A DNA stretch of 64,000 nucleotides from an uncultured Prevotellaceae bacterium. GTDB lineage: Bacteria; Bacteroidota; Bacteroidia; Bacteroidales; Bacteroidaceae. The stretch spans positions 110,440 to 174,439 of the forward strand of contig ONDJ01000009.1 of assembly GCA_900316575.1 (NCBI GenBank), in the 5' to 3' direction. The translations under genes were made by a program, and so were the position numbers. How positions within the stretch are numbered: position 1 is the stretch's first letter; every line of letters starts with the position of its first letter. Of the stretch, positions 30,026-39,884 are shown piece by piece. Under the pieces are notes generated by a model. It had not been told where the DNA came from. It saw only the letters and a list, made by a program, of their open reading frames with translations, and did not search any database.

Positions 30026-30946
30026 ATGCAAACTCACATTAAAACCAATTCCTCTAAAGCTTGGCTATTGGCTATTCGCCCCAAAACCTTGAGTGGAGCA
30101 TTAGTACCTGTATTAGTGCCCACCGCCTTAGCCATTGCAGATGGGAAAGCCAAACTTTTGCCTGCCATACTCTGTGCTACCTTTGCCCTTTTGATGCAAA
30201 TAGCCGCCAATCTCATCAACGACTATTGGGACTATCGTTCTGGCACAGATGGTGCCGATCGTTTAGGCCCTGAACGCGCCATGGCTCAAGGATGGATTAC
30301 CCAAAAAGCAATGCTATGGGGCATTGCGCTAAACCTCCTCTTGGCGGTAGGTGTGGGCATTGCGTTGCTCCTATCTACGCTCCAAGCCTTTGAAGGTAGC
30401 CCCGAAAAATTGGTATATACACTCGTGGGTATAGGCTTTGCGTGCATTGTGGGCGCATTTATCTATTCCCTGCTATTGAGCTATATAGGGCTTGGCGACA
30501 TCTTGGTCTGGTTGTTTTTCGGGTTTGTACCCGTCCTTGGAACTTACTACGTCCAAGCCTATACGATTACCCCCGCTGCGTGGATAGCAGCCGCGGCCTG
30601 CGCACTGGTTATTGACACACTCTTGGTGCTCAACAACTATCGCGACCGCGACACTGACCGCAAATCGGGCAAGCACACGCTCGTCAGCGTTGGAGGCGAA
30701 CGCTTCGGACGTTACTTCTATTTCATACAGGGGGTTGCAGGCTGTGCTTGTGGATACGCCTTAGCTTATATGGGCTATCCTGTGGCACGCTTGGTAGTAT
30801 TCTACCTTTATTTCCATCTCACCACGTGGCACCTCATATCAAAGATACGTGAAGGACGTGAACTTAATCATGTTTTAGGCCTCACAGCTCGCAACATCCT
30901 CATCTTCGGCCTATTACTTTCCGTAGGAATGCTGTTGGAAAACTGA
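30026..30946 (+). CDS. menA: 1,4-dihydroxy-2-naphthoate polyprenyltransferase
   Basis: MenA attaches the polyprenyl tail in menaquinone synthesis. The 306-residue inner-membrane protein has about eight hydrophobic segments and both Asp-rich prenyl-diphosphate sites, NLINDYWDYRSGTDG and NNYRDRDTDRKSGKHTL. Its ATG directly follows the recQ stop with no gap, so translation is probably coupled. A degenerate hairpin repeat follows. Confidence 0.92.
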   Translation: MQTHIKTNSSKAWLLAIRPKTLSGALVPVLVPTALAIADGKAKLLPAILCATFALLMQIAANLINDYWDYRSGTDGADRLGPERAMAQGWITQKAMLWGIALNLLLAVGVGIALLLSTLQAFEGSPEKLVYTLVGIGFACIVGAFIYSLLLSYIGLGDILVWLFFGFVPVLGTYYVQAYTITPAAWIAAAACALVIDTLLVLNNYRDRDTDRKSGKHTLVSVGGERFGRYFYFIQGVAGCACGYALAYMGYPVARLVVFYLYFHLTTWHLISKIREGRELNHVLGLTARNILIFGLLLSVGMLLEN

Positions 30947-30952
30947 ATCTAT

Positions 30953-31031
30953 CTGACAATTGGACCATTTACAACGGTGCTTCGTTTCTAATAGCACGCT
31001 GAAAGTCAAATAGTAAATAGCTCATTTGTCA
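30953..31031. repeat. Degenerate copy of the hairpin repeat
   Basis: TGACAATTGGACCATTTACA and the region up to 31031 form an imperfect inverted repeat of the same type as at 7552. The loop (CGGTGCTTCGTTTCTAATAG) is diverged. It lies between the converging menA and histidine kinase genes and may end both transcripts. Confidence 0.5.
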
Positions 31032-32209
31032 AATATATCTATTTCTATAGCAAAGGTTGTGCCGTGGCCAGCTTGGCTATCACGCACATAGATGCGACCG
31101 TTATGGTATTCTTCAATGATGCGCTTTGCTAAAGATAGGCCTAATCCCCAACCACGCTGTTTGGTGGTGAAACCTGGGCGAAAAACATTATGAAAGTCTT
31201 TGCGAGGAATGCCTTTACCTGTGTCGCTTACCAATATAAGTGCCCGCCCCTCGCGAAAGGCAAGACTAAGACTGAGACGTCCTATTCCGTTGGGAATAGC
31301 ATCAATGGCGTTGCGACACAGATTTTCCAATACCCATTGAAACAATGGAATGCATAACATACTATTAAGAGACTCTGCCTCGGGTTCTATGCGCAGAGTT
31401 ACTGTAACTTGTTCGGGAGCACGGCGACGCATATAGTCGGTTGTCGTACGAAGTACAGAAGCAATGTTTCCGAGTTTAAGTTCGGGGCGGCTACCTATTT
31501 TAGAAAAGCGATCGGCTACAAGTTGTAGGCGCTCCACGTCGGTTTCCATCTCCTTTATCATGCTTTCGTCGGTCTGTCCTTCTCGCAAAATCTCTATCCA
31601 TGCCATGAGACTACTAATAGGTGTGCCAAGTTGATGAGCCGTTTCGCGCGAAAGACCTACCCAAACGCGATTTTGCTCGGCTCGCTTAGACGATAGGATG
31701 GCAAAAAGCGACACAAAAAGAAAAAGGGCGGTGACACAAAGTTGTATGTATGGATAGCGGGCAAGACGTTGAAGCATCACACTCTCACCGTAACAGACTT
31801 GAAGAGAACCTAAACTACTACTATCACTTCGGGTGAGCTCAATCCGAATAACATGGCCTGAACGCTTCATCTCAAGTGCACGAAGCTTGACATTATGGAG
31901 GCTGTCTCGAATTTCTTGGCGCGAGAGGTTTACATTGCGAGACTCTAAGACTTCATCGCGTTCGTCAAGGACGACTACTGGTATCGTGTGGTTACTTTCA
32001 AGCACCTTTAGGACTAAAGCAAGGTCGGTGTTGCTATCGGCTTGCGACATAGCACGCATAGCCTCAGCCCAAACACCGACGTTGCGTTGTTCCTCTGCTT
32101 GGAGGTCGCGTGTGAGGGAGTAGGACACAAATAAAGAGCCCGCCACGATGAGCACAGCGGCGGCGACAAGGGCTATCTTGACGTGGCGCAGGCGATCGGT
32201 CCAATTCAT
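31022..32209 (-). CDS. Orphan sensor histidine kinase
   Basis: The 395-residue membrane kinase has TM1 (about 12-32), a periplasmic sensor (33-150), TM2 (about 152-173), a dimerisation helix with the phospho-acceptor His in SRETAHQLGTPISSL, and an HATPase domain. The latter shows the N box ENLCRNAIDAI, DTGKGIP, and GWGLGLSLAKRIIEEYHNG. Its ATG overlaps the end of the Na/Pi cotransporter gene by 4 bases. No response regulator is nearby. I infer a role tied to phosphate or to the transporter; this is not shown. Confidence 0.85.
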   Translation of the reverse strand: MNWTDRLRHVKIALVAAAVLIVAGSLFVSYSLTRDLQAEEQRNVGVWAEAMRAMSQADSNTDLALVLKVLESNHTIPVVVLDERDEVLESRNVNLSRQEIRDSLHNVKLRALEMKRSGHVIRIELTRSDSSSLGSLQVCYGESVMLQRLARYPYIQLCVTALFLFVSLFAILSSKRAEQNRVWVGLSRETAHQLGTPISSLMAWIEILREGQTDESMIKEMETDVERLQLVADRFSKIGSRPELKLGNIASVLRTTTDYMRRRAPEQVTVTLRIEPEAESLNSMLCIPLFQWVLENLCRNAIDAIPNGIGRLSLSLAFREGRALILVSDTGKGIPRKDFHNVFRPGFTTKQRGWGLGLSLAKRIIEEYHNGRIYVRDSQAGHGTTFAIEIDIFDK

Positions 32210-33897
32210 TTCTTTCCCATACGTGCTTGAACGACGTTGACAATGTAATCACCAATCTTTTCGCATTCACTGATCACGTCCATATACATGGTCCCTATGG
32301 CGTAGTTGTATTGATGCTTGTCAATATCAAGAATATTCTGCGAACGGAGCTGATTGCGATAGTTGTTGATCTCGTGCTCTATGTTGTATGAACGGTTAAT
32401 GTCAAATTGGCTCTTTCGCCCTGAGAGCAAACGATTCATTTGCTCTATGCTGGCATCAACGAGCGTGAACATTTGGTGCATATGCTGCTTTTGGCTGTCT
32501 GTAAAATGTTCGTTGCCAGCCAATTTACGGTTGATGGTGCGAGCGATGTTAAAACAAGAATCGCCTATGCTTTCGAGTTCGCTGATTTGACGCAGCATAG
32601 AACGAGTCTTATCCTTTGACTCGGGTGAAAGACGTGCCTCGCTGACTTCGTCTAAGTACTTCGCGATTTCGATTTCCATGTTATCACTGATGGCTTCGTA
32701 CTTTTGAATGCGCGTATATTGCTTTGCAAAATCTTCGTTTTTGAGTTCTAAAAGCGCTTTGCAGATACCGAACATCTTCGCCATTCGCCTGCCAAAAGCG
32801 GATATTTCTTTTTGTGCTGCAAGAAGTGAAAGCTCTGGCGTTTCTAACATACCGCCCGTTATAAACTGCAATTTCGAATCCTCTTCATCTTCGTCCACCT
32901 TTGTGGGAGCGATGACACGACAAACGAATTGTTCTATTTGCGGAACAAAGCCTATAAGCAACAACGTGTTCAAAAGGTTGAATGCAGTGTGGAAGGCCGC
33001 CAAAACCACTGAAACTTTCAGCGGATATGCTGAGTCTGAATAAGGCATAGCTACATCAAAACCCACTATACTGCAAACAGCTCCAAAAAAAGGTTTAAGC
33101 AATAGCATCACCCAAACCACCCCAATGACATTGATGCTCAAGTGGGCAAAAGCGGCTCGCCGGGCTTGGGTGTTGGCAGACATTGCTGCAATGTTTGAGG
33201 TAATAGTGGTGCCGACATTCTCTCCCAACACAAGCATTACACCTTGTTCAATTGGGATAATACCTGTAGCGCAAAGCGTCATTGTCATAGCCATAATAGC
33301 CGCTGACGATTGCACGCAGAGTGTCAGCACCGTACCTATTAACAAGAAAAGTAAAGAATTCCAAATCGTCAAGTCGTTGAAACGTGCAAAAAAGGCTTGA
33401 AGTACTCCATTGGCATCGCTGGTTACAAGCTCAAAGCTTGTTTCTCTTAGTGTAGTTAGGCCGAGGAAAAGGAATGCTATACCAAAAAGGAAATCCCCGC
33501 CAACTCGATGCCGCTTCATGTAGATCAGAATGATCCCAATGAAAAAGGCTATCCAAACGTAATTGCCTATATTGAAGCCAAAGTCTAATGCCATAATCCA
33601 CGCCGTTATCGTTGTGCCGATATGCGCTCCCATTATGACGCTGATAGCTTGAACAAGCGTGAGCATACCTGCATTGACAAACGAAACGGTCATCAAGGTG
33701 GTGGCTGTGCTTGATTGCACAGCGGCAGTAACAAACATGCCCGTAAGCATACCAGAGAAGCGGTTGGTTGTCATTGCGCCTAATACGTGTCGCAGCTGGG
33801 GACCAGCCATCTTTTGCAGGCTTTCGCTCATGGCTTTCATACCAAACATGAGCAATGCCAACGAACCTAAAAGCTTAAGGAGAACCATTAATGACAT
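32206..33897 (-). CDS. Na+/phosphate cotransporter with PhoU-like C-terminal domain
   Basis: The 563-residue protein has a Na/Pi cotransporter II core with two inverted halves: GLLG..MFGMKAMSESL, AVQSSTATTLMTVSFVNAG, and QSSAAIMAMTMTLCATG, each with the QSSxA/T motif. A PhoU-like helical domain follows (about 340-560, ESIGDSCFNIARTI, ECEKIGDYIVNVV). It probably imports or exports phosphate at the inner membrane. The open frame extends to 33954, but a -7 box lies in that extension, so ATG 33897 is chosen; 33888 is possible. The kinase gene overlaps its end. Confidence 0.88.
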   Translation of the reverse strand: MSLMVLLKLLGSLALLMFGMKAMSESLQKMAGPQLRHVLGAMTTNRFSGMLTGMFVTAAVQSSTATTLMTVSFVNAGMLTLVQAISVIMGAHIGTTITAWIMALDFGFNIGNYVWIAFFIGIILIYMKRHRVGGDFLFGIAFLFLGLTTLRETSFELVTSDANGVLQAFFARFNDLTIWNSLLFLLIGTVLTLCVQSSAAIMAMTMTLCATGIIPIEQGVMLVLGENVGTTITSNIAAMSANTQARRAAFAHLSINVIGVVWVMLLLKPFFGAVCSIVGFDVAMPYSDSAYPLKVSVVLAAFHTAFNLLNTLLLIGFVPQIEQFVCRVIAPTKVDEDEEDSKLQFITGGMLETPELSLLAAQKEISAFGRRMAKMFGICKALLELKNEDFAKQYTRIQKYEAISDNMEIEIAKYLDEVSEARLSPESKDKTRSMLRQISELESIGDSCFNIARTINRKLAGNEHFTDSQKQHMHQMFTLVDASIEQMNRLLSGRKSQFDINRSYNIEHEINNYRNQLRSQNILDIDKHQYNYAIGTMYMDVISECEKIGDYIVNVVQARMGKK

Positions 33898-33918
33898 GAC
33901 TTTGACTTTTTTGCGTGA

Positions 33919-33926
33919 CAAAGTTA
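33919..33926 (-). promoter_or_regulatory. -7 box of Na/Pi cotransporter and kinase genes
   Basis: TAACTTTG on the minus strand with a TTG about 22 bases upstream. It lies 21 bases before the chosen ATG (33897). Confidence 0.5.
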
Positions 33927-34031
33927 AGCGTTCGTTACCTTTCTTACTCAACATTCACTAAAAACTTACTCTTTTGCCTAAAAAAAGCAATGACAAAGCA
34001 CTTTTTCGTCTGACTTTTAGAAAGAAAAGCC

Positions 34032-34039
34032 TATCTTTG
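34032..34039 (+). promoter_or_regulatory. -7 box of tig
   Basis: TATCTTTG followed by CGC lies 47 bases before the tig ATG at 34087. The leader between is A/T-rich, as is usual for Bacteroidetes mRNA without a strong Shine-Dalgarno. Confidence 0.5.
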
Positions 34040-34086
34040 CGCCCAAATCTTTATACAAATTTGATTTATTGATCATTTCTAACGCA

Positions 34087-35445
34087 ATGAAAGTAACTTT
34101 AGAAAAGCCTGCCGCACATCGTGGCGTTATTACCGTTAACATTGAGAAAACTGACTACACTACACAAGTAGAAAAAGCACTTAAAGACTATAAGAAAAAA
34201 GCCCAGATGCCAGGGTTCCGTCCTGGCATGGTGCCTATGAGTGTTATTCAGAAACGTATTGGTGCTTCTGTCAAAGCCGAAGAAGTTGACAAAGTGGTGA
34301 CAAAAGCTCTTTTCGACTATATTCGTGAAGAAAAAGTTCCCGTACTTGGAACACCCATTGCCGACGAAACTCAAGAGCCTCAGCGTATAGAAGCACAAGA
34401 CGACTTTATCTTTAAGTTTGAAGTAGCTTTAGAGCCCGAGTTTGATGGAACACTTAGCTCCAAAGATAAGGTTGATTACTATGACATCACAGTTGACGAT
34501 GCTCGTATAGACGAACAAATAAAAGGCTTTCAACAACGTGCGGTGCATCCCATAGAAGCCAATGAATACGAAGATGGTGATGTGCTTCGTGGCAACATTT
34601 GCGAACTAGACGAAAATAAGGCACCTAAGGAACAAGGTGTTGCAGCTGATGAAGTATCGTTGATGCCCAAGTATTTCAAAGCTGAAAAGCAGAAAACTTA
34701 CTTTGAAGGAGCCAAAAAGGGAGATGCTATCATTTTCAATCCTTCAATAGCAAACGATGGAAACGAAGCCGAAATGGCTGCTATCCTAAAGTTGCCCAAG
34801 GAAGACGCTGTGACTCACACAGGCGAATTCATGTTTACCATCACCGACATTTCACGCATGGCTCCTCATCCTGTAGATCAAGAGCTTTTTGATCAAATCT
34901 ATGGTAAAGACGTGGTGAAGAGCGAAGAGGAATTTCGCAGTAAGATCAAAGAAGAACTTACACAACAGTTTGCAGCAGACAGCGACTATCGTTTGTTGAT
35001 TGACATCCGTCAGTATCTTGAAAAGCGCGTAGGAAAGTTGGAATTTGATGAAGAATTGCTGCGCAAAATACTAAAGGCATCCAACGACGAGAAAGAAGCC
35101 AAAAAAATTGACGAAGACTTTGACAAGAGCTTAGCTGAACTGCAATGGCACTTGATGCGCAACAAACTCATCGAACAAACAGGCATAAAGGTTGAGCCAC
35201 AAGAATTGCAAGCCGCAGCCACACAATCCGCACGTTTCCAATTTGCTCAATACGGAATGACAAACATTCCTGAAGAGTATATGAAGCAATATGCTGACAA
35301 GATGCTTCAAGACGAAAATCAACGCCGCAACTTGATTGAACAAGCCATAGACACAAAGCTCTCTGCTGCCTTGAAAAATGTTGTAACGTTAACCCATAAG
35401 CAAGTGTCGCTGGAAGACTTCAACAAGCTCTTTGAAAAGGCATAA
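34087..35445 (+). CDS. tig: Trigger factor
   Basis: Trigger factor is the ribosome-bound chaperone for nascent chains. The 452 residues hold the N-domain (KVTLEKPAAHRGVITVNIE; ribosome signature GFRPGMVP with Phe-Arg near residue 45), a diverged central PPIase-like region and the long helical C-domain. The order tig-clpP-clpX is the classic one. ATG 34087 is preferred over the TTG at 34069. A large hairpin separates it from clpP. Confidence 0.9.
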   Translation: MKVTLEKPAAHRGVITVNIEKTDYTTQVEKALKDYKKKAQMPGFRPGMVPMSVIQKRIGASVKAEEVDKVVTKALFDYIREEKVPVLGTPIADETQEPQRIEAQDDFIFKFEVALEPEFDGTLSSKDKVDYYDITVDDARIDEQIKGFQQRAVHPIEANEYEDGDVLRGNICELDENKAPKEQGVAADEVSLMPKYFKAEKQKTYFEGAKKGDAIIFNPSIANDGNEAEMAAILKLPKEDAVTHTGEFMFTITDISRMAPHPVDQELFDQIYGKDVVKSEEEFRSKIKEELTQQFAADSDYRLLIDIRQYLEKRVGKLEFDEELLRKILKASNDEKEAKKIDEDFDKSLAELQWHLMRNKLIEQTGIKVEPQELQAAATQSARFQFAQYGMTNIPEEYMKQYADKMLQDENQRRNLIEQAIDTKLSAALKNVVTLTHKQVSLEDFNKLFEKA

Positions 35446-35478
35446 GACACCATCTGGCACACTTTTCGCTTTTCAGTC

Positions 35479-35545
35479 CACGCTGGTGACACGAAGACGC
35501 GCTGGCAATTGCCTACCATTTGCTTCGCTTCGCGTCATCAGCGTG
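35479..35545. promoter_or_regulatory. Long imperfect hairpin between tig and clpP
   Basis: Arms 35479-35496 and 35528-35545 pair at 16 of 18 positions (CACGCTGGTGAC.. with ..GTCATCAGCGTG) around a 31-base loop. No T-run follows, so it may be an mRNA processing or stability element and not a terminator. Confidence 0.45.
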
Positions 35546-35574
35546 AAACTTTTTATTTTATAAACCCAACAACA

Positions 35575-36258
35575 ATGACTACAAAAGACTTTAAAAAATT
35601 CGCAATGTCCCATACGGGTATTAATAGTATGGTACTTGATGATGTTATCAAGGCTCAGAACCAATACTTGAATCCATACATCCTTGAAGAGCGCCAACTC
35701 AACGTCACACAGATGGACGTATTCTCCCGTCTAATGATGGACCGTATCATCATCCTTGGCACACAGATTGATGACTATACAGCCAATACGCTTCAGGCTC
35801 AATTGCTTTATCTCGACAGTTCTGACCCAGGAAAAGATATCAGCATTTACATCAACTCACCTGGCGGAAGCGTATATGCAGGATTAGGTATATACGACAC
35901 AATGCAATTCATACAATCGCCCGTAGCCACCATCTGTACTGGAATGGCTGCATCAATGGCTGCTGTATTGCTCGTTGCAGGAGAAGAAGGTAAACGTAGC
36001 GCACTTACACATAGCCGTGTGATGATCCACCAGCCAATGGGTGGTGCTCAAGGACAAGCTAGCGATATCGAAATCACTGCACGCGAAATCCAAAAGCTGA
36101 AGAAAGAACTCTATACAATCATTGCCAATCATTCCCACACAGATTTTGACAAAGTTTGGGCCGATAGCGACCGTGATTATTGGATGACAGCACAAGAGGC
36201 CAAGGACTATGGAATGGTTGATCGCGTACTGCTTAAATCATCCGCTATAGAATCATAA
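35575..36258 (+). CDS. clpP: ATP-dependent Clp protease proteolytic subunit
   Basis: ClpP forms the proteolytic chamber that works with ClpX. The 227 residues contain the catalytic Ser in TGMAASMAAVLL, His in RVMIHQPMGG and Asp in DRDYWMTAQEA. NSPGGSVYAGLGIYD is conserved. The N-terminus is about 25 residues longer than in E. coli. The frame is open from 35509, but ATG 35575, with ACAACA before it, fits best. clpX follows by 10 bases. Confidence 0.96.
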   Translation: MTTKDFKKFAMSHTGINSMVLDDVIKAQNQYLNPYILEERQLNVTQMDVFSRLMMDRIIILGTQIDDYTANTLQAQLLYLDSSDPGKDISIYINSPGGSVYAGLGIYDTMQFIQSPVATICTGMAASMAAVLLVAGEEGKRSALTHSRVMIHQPMGGAQGQASDIEITAREIQKLKKELYTIIANHSHTDFDKVWADSDRDYWMTAQEAKDYGMVDRVLLKSSAIES

Positions 36259-36268
36259 ATAGAAACTG

Positions 36269-37546
36269 ATGGCCAAGAAAAATCATACAGAGCATTGCAA
36301 CTTTTGTGGACGACGTCAAGACGAAGTGCCCATGTTGCTAACAGGCATTGATGGGGCTATATGTTCTGATTGCGCGTCTCAAGCAAATGCTGTCGCTGAA
36401 ACGGAATTAAAACGCTATAAAGACATTTACGCTGATAATGAAGGGCGCCCTCTTTCAGGCTTGAAGGAACAGAACATACCCCGTCCACATGAGATAAAAG
36501 ATTTCTTGGACAAGTATGTTATTGGCCAAGATGAAGCTAAGCGCACTTTATCTGTAGCAGTTTACAATCACTATAAGCGACTTGAAAACAAGCAACGCCT
36601 CGGCAACTCTACAGAAAGCGACGATGTTGAGATAGAAAAATCCAACATCATTATGCTGGGGCCGACTGGTACGGGGAAAACGCTTCTTGTACGCACTATT
36701 GCCCGCTTGCTTGACGTTCCTTTCACTATTGTTGATGCCACGGTCTTCACTGAAGCTGGGTATGTTGGCGAAGACGTTGAGAGTATTCTATCAAGACTGT
36801 TGCAAGTCTGCGACTACAATGAGGCTCTTGCACAGCGCGGTATTGTTTTTATTGATGAAATCGACAAGATAGCTCGCAAGCAAGACAACCCATCCCTTAC
36901 GCGCGAAGTAGGCGGTGAAGGTGTTCAACAATCTCTCTTGAAACTCTTAGAGGGGAGCGTAGTCAACGTTCCACCAAAAGGGGGACGCAAGCATCCTGAT
37001 CAAGATTTCATCCATTTAGATACGCGCGAGATCCTATTTATATGCGGTGGAGCTTTCGAAGGTCTTGAACGCAGAATAGCTCGCCGACTTGGTTCACGCA
37101 CTGTGGGATATACTAATGTAAGAAACACCGCTCGCCTTGACGAGGAAGACCTTATGCGCTATGCCGAACCTCAAGATCTGCGCTCCTTTGGGCTGATACC
37201 TGAACTCGTAGGACGCTTGCCCGTTATCACAGCCTTGAGACCGTTGGACGAACAAGCACTGCGAAGAATTTTGCTTGAACCAAAGAATAGCATCGTAAAG
37301 CAATACACCAAACTCTTTGAAATGGATGGAGTACAGTTGGTTTTCGAGGAAAGTGCTTTAGACTTTATCGTGAAGCAAGCCATACAATATAAACTTGGTG
37401 CACGCGGTCTTCGCAGCATCACCGAGCGGATTATGAAAGAAGCCATGTTCGATGCCCCGAAACTTTCTAAAGACTCTTCCAAGCTCTATGTCACTGCAGA
37501 TTATTGTCGTGAGCAAATAGCTAAATATGCACCGCCATTAGTTTAG
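36269..37546 (+). CDS. clpX: ATP-dependent Clp protease ATPase subunit ClpX
   Basis: ClpX unfolds substrates for ClpP. The 425 residues start with the four-Cys zinc-binding domain ([19 protein letters not shown]). Then follow Walker [13 protein letters not shown], Walker [11 protein letters not shown], the pore loop GYVGEDVES and sensor 2 [10 protein letters not shown]. The tripeptide binding ClpP is not in the usual IGF form that I can see with certainty. It is co-linear with clpP. Confidence 0.97.
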   Translation: MAKKNHTEHCNFCGRRQDEVPMLLTGIDGAICSDCASQANAVAETELKRYKDIYADNEGRPLSGLKEQNIPRPHEIKDFLDKYVIGQDEAKRTLSVAVYNHYKRLENKQRLGNSTESDDVEIEKSNIIMLGPTGTGKTLLVRTIARLLDVPFTIVDATVFTEAGYVGEDVESILSRLLQVCDYNEALAQRGIVFIDEIDKIARKQDNPSLTREVGGEGVQQSLLKLLEGSVVNVPPKGGRKHPDQDFIHLDTREILFICGGAFEGLERRIARRLGSRTVGYTNVRNTARLDEEDLMRYAEPQDLRSFGLIPELVGRLPVITALRPLDEQALRRILLEPKNSIVKQYTKLFEMDGVQLVFEESALDFIVKQAIQYKLGARGLRSITERIMKEAMFDAPKLSKDSSKLYVTADYCREQIAKYAPPLV

Positions 37547-37608
37547 CTCAAGGGAATAAGCCTTTATTGCCTTTACCCAATAACACCAAATCTCTTTCAT
37601 GTATTAAA

Positions 37609-37842
37609 ATGAGAACCTTTTCTGCTGAAGATATTGCTGCAATTACAGCTTGGTACGAAACGAACAAAGATCGCCTCCCAACCAACGTTCAAATAGCTCC
37701 AGGAGAGATCGTCACGAATGTTCCAAAGTTTCTTAAGCATCTTCTGAGCATCGCACAAGCAAACTATAGCAACCCTACTTTTTCTCGCGAGATACAATAT
37801 CTGTTTGATTTGAAGGACCTAATAGAAAACACAAAACCATGA
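37609..37842 (+). CDS. Small conserved-looking protein, function unknown
   Basis: A 77-residue soluble protein beginning MRTFSAEDIAAITAWYETNKDRLP. It is largely helical, with NVQIAPGEIVTNVPKFLKHLL and a C-terminal DLKDLIENTKP. It resembles small Bacteroidetes proteins of the DUF6965 type (N-terminal helix, then a PETLxL-like strand and helices), but this is from memory and weak. The frame is open from a TTG at 37567; ATG 37609 is preferred. Its stop overlaps the GH20 ATG by 4 bases (ATGA), which suggests coupling. Confidence 0.6.
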   Translation: MRTFSAEDIAAITAWYETNKDRLPTNVQIAPGEIVTNVPKFLKHLLSIAQANYSNPTFSREIQYLFDLKDLIENTKP

Positions 37843-39872
37843 AAAAAATCCTCTTTCTTATCATGTTTGCGTTTGTTGCAGGCTCAACAGAGGCACAGAT
37901 AAACAAACCATTTACCATTCCAGAAGTCAGTGGATGGACGGCCGGGGAGGGTGTATTCGCCGCTACCGGACGCATACTTGTAAAGAACAAGGACAAAGCA
38001 GCGTTGGATGTTGCCAATCAGCTTTGCGTTGATGCCAAGCAACTCTTGAGCATGGACCTTCGCGTAGAAGGAGGCCGTGAACGTGCGGGAGATATTATCA
38101 TTCGCACAGACGATTTGCGTGCATTAGGCTCTGAAGGTTATCAACTCCGTATTGGCAAAAGTGTAGAAATCACAGCAGCGACCCAGCAAGGACTCTATTG
38201 GGGCACGCGCACTTTGCTGCAAATGATGGAGCAAACTGCTGGTCACACACTGCCTTGCGGCACGATTACCGACAAACCGCAATATGCCCATCGTGGTTTT
38301 ATGATCGATTGCGGACGAAAGTATATCCCTATGGATTATCTCAAGAAACTTGTCCGGATAATGGGATATTACAAGATGAACGTGCTTCAAGTTCACCTCA
38401 ACGACAATGGTTTTAAGCAGTATTTTGGCAACGATTGGTCAAAGACTCAAGCCGCGTTCCGCTTAGAATGCGACACCTATCCTGGTCTCACTGCTCGCGA
38501 TGGGAGCTATACGAAGCAAGAATTTCGCGAGCTATGCCACTTAGCCAATCGTTATGGAGTAGAAATCATCCCAGAAATAGACGTTCCTGCCCACTCTTTG
38601 GCCTTTACGCACTATCGCCCATCGCTTGCAAGCGAACAATATGGAGCCGATCATCTTGATTTATCCAATCCCGAAGTATATAACTTCCTTAACGGCCTTT
38701 TCAAAGAGTATCTTGAGGGGGACAATCCAGTTTTTGTTGGACCGCGAGTGTGCATTGGGACGGATGAATATAGCAATGCCGATCAGCAGGTGATAGAACA
38801 GTTCCGCTCCTTCACCGACCACTATATCCGTCTTGTAGAGCAATATGGGAAAACGGCTGTAGTATGGGGTGCACTGACACATGCGAAAGGGACCACACCA
38901 GTAAAAGCAGATGGTGTCGTGATGAATTGTTGGTACAATGGCTTCGCTAAGCCCAGCGACATGAAAGAGCTTGGCTACAAGTTAGTCAGCATTCCCGATG
39001 GAGCTGTTTACATTGTGCCCGCTGCGGGATATTATTATGACTACCTCAACATAGAGCATCTCTATAATTCGTGGACACCAGCCCACATTGGCAATGAAAC
39101 TTTTGAGGAAGGCGACTCGGCAATATTAGGAGGTATGTTTGCTGTATGGAACGACCATCCAGGCAATGGCATAACGGTCAAGGACATCCACCATCGAGTG
39201 ATGCCTGCCTTGCAAACGCTATCCGCAAAATGTTGGAGCGGACAGACGGTCGGTTTCCCCTTTACCGAATGGAATGAGCAGCGCACCAAGCTCAGCGAAG
39301 CACCTGGCGTAAACGAACTCGGACGATTAGGAACAGAACCCCGACAAACCGTGTTCCAACAAGAAAAGGTAAAACCCGGCGATACGCTTTCTGTAGAAGA
39401 AATCGGCTGGGACTATGCTGTCACGTTTACCATAGATTGTCAGAAAGAAAGCAAAGGAACCATTCTTTTTGCAAGTGACAATGCAACGTTTTTCTTATCC
39501 GACCCCGATGAAGGCAATATAGGCTTTGCTCATGATGGCTATTTAGAGACATTCAACTACCGACTGCCCGAACAAGGTCAAGTTACCCTCACGATTGAAG
39601 GAACAAACACGATGACGCGGCTACTCATTGATGGTCGTGAACGAAGCAAACTTGAACGCGAAGAGCTCTATGTAGCCGATGAAGCACATCAGTATCGCCT
39701 CAGCCGCAACACAACCATCGTTCCTCAGAATGGTGCTGGCCAGCAATGGTTTCCGAAAGTCTTTTCCAAAGGAGCACGCATGTATCACGTTCGAACCCTT
39801 GTATTCCCGTTACGACGTGTTGGTCAGTTCAACAGTTCTGTAACCAATCTGACAGTGAAGAATTTCATTTAG
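37839..39872 (+). CDS. GH20 beta-N-acetylhexosaminidase
   Basis: The 677-residue secreted enzyme removes terminal GlcNAc or GalNAc. A signal peptide (to TEAQ, residue 19) and an N-terminal GH20b domain (to about 145) precede the TIM barrel: HRGFMIDCGRKYIPMDYLKKLV, LQVHLNDNGF, VEIIPEIDVPAHSLAF and the catalytic Asp-Glu in CIGTDEYSN. The usual HIGGDE is GTDE here, but the pair is kept. A C-terminal lectin-like beta domain (about 510-670) follows. It lies in a run with clpX, xseA and xseB, with a 4-base overlap upstream and 12 bases to xseA. Confidence 0.88.
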   Translation: MKKILFLIMFAFVAGSTEAQINKPFTIPEVSGWTAGEGVFAATGRILVKNKDKAALDVANQLCVDAKQLLSMDLRVEGGRERAGDIIIRTDDLRALGSEGYQLRIGKSVEITAATQQGLYWGTRTLLQMMEQTAGHTLPCGTITDKPQYAHRGFMIDCGRKYIPMDYLKKLVRIMGYYKMNVLQVHLNDNGFKQYFGNDWSKTQAAFRLECDTYPGLTARDGSYTKQEFRELCHLANRYGVEIIPEIDVPAHSLAFTHYRPSLASEQYGADHLDLSNPEVYNFLNGLFKEYLEGDNPVFVGPRVCIGTDEYSNADQQVIEQFRSFTDHYIRLVEQYGKTAVVWGALTHAKGTTPVKADGVVMNCWYNGFAKPSDMKELGYKLVSIPDGAVYIVPAAGYYYDYLNIEHLYNSWTPAHIGNETFEEGDSAILGGMFAVWNDHPGNGITVKDIHHRVMPALQTLSAKCWSGQTVGFPFTEWNEQRTKLSEAPGVNELGRLGTEPRQTVFQQEKVKPGDTLSVEEIGWDYAVTFTIDCQKESKGTILFASDNATFFLSDPDEGNIGFAHDGYLETFNYRLPEQGQVTLTIEGTNTMTRLLIDGRERSKLEREELYVADEAHQYRLSRNTTIVPQNGAGQQWFPKVFSKGARMYHVRTLVFPLRRVGQFNSSVTNLTVKNFI

Positions 39873-39884
39873 TCAAACAACACG

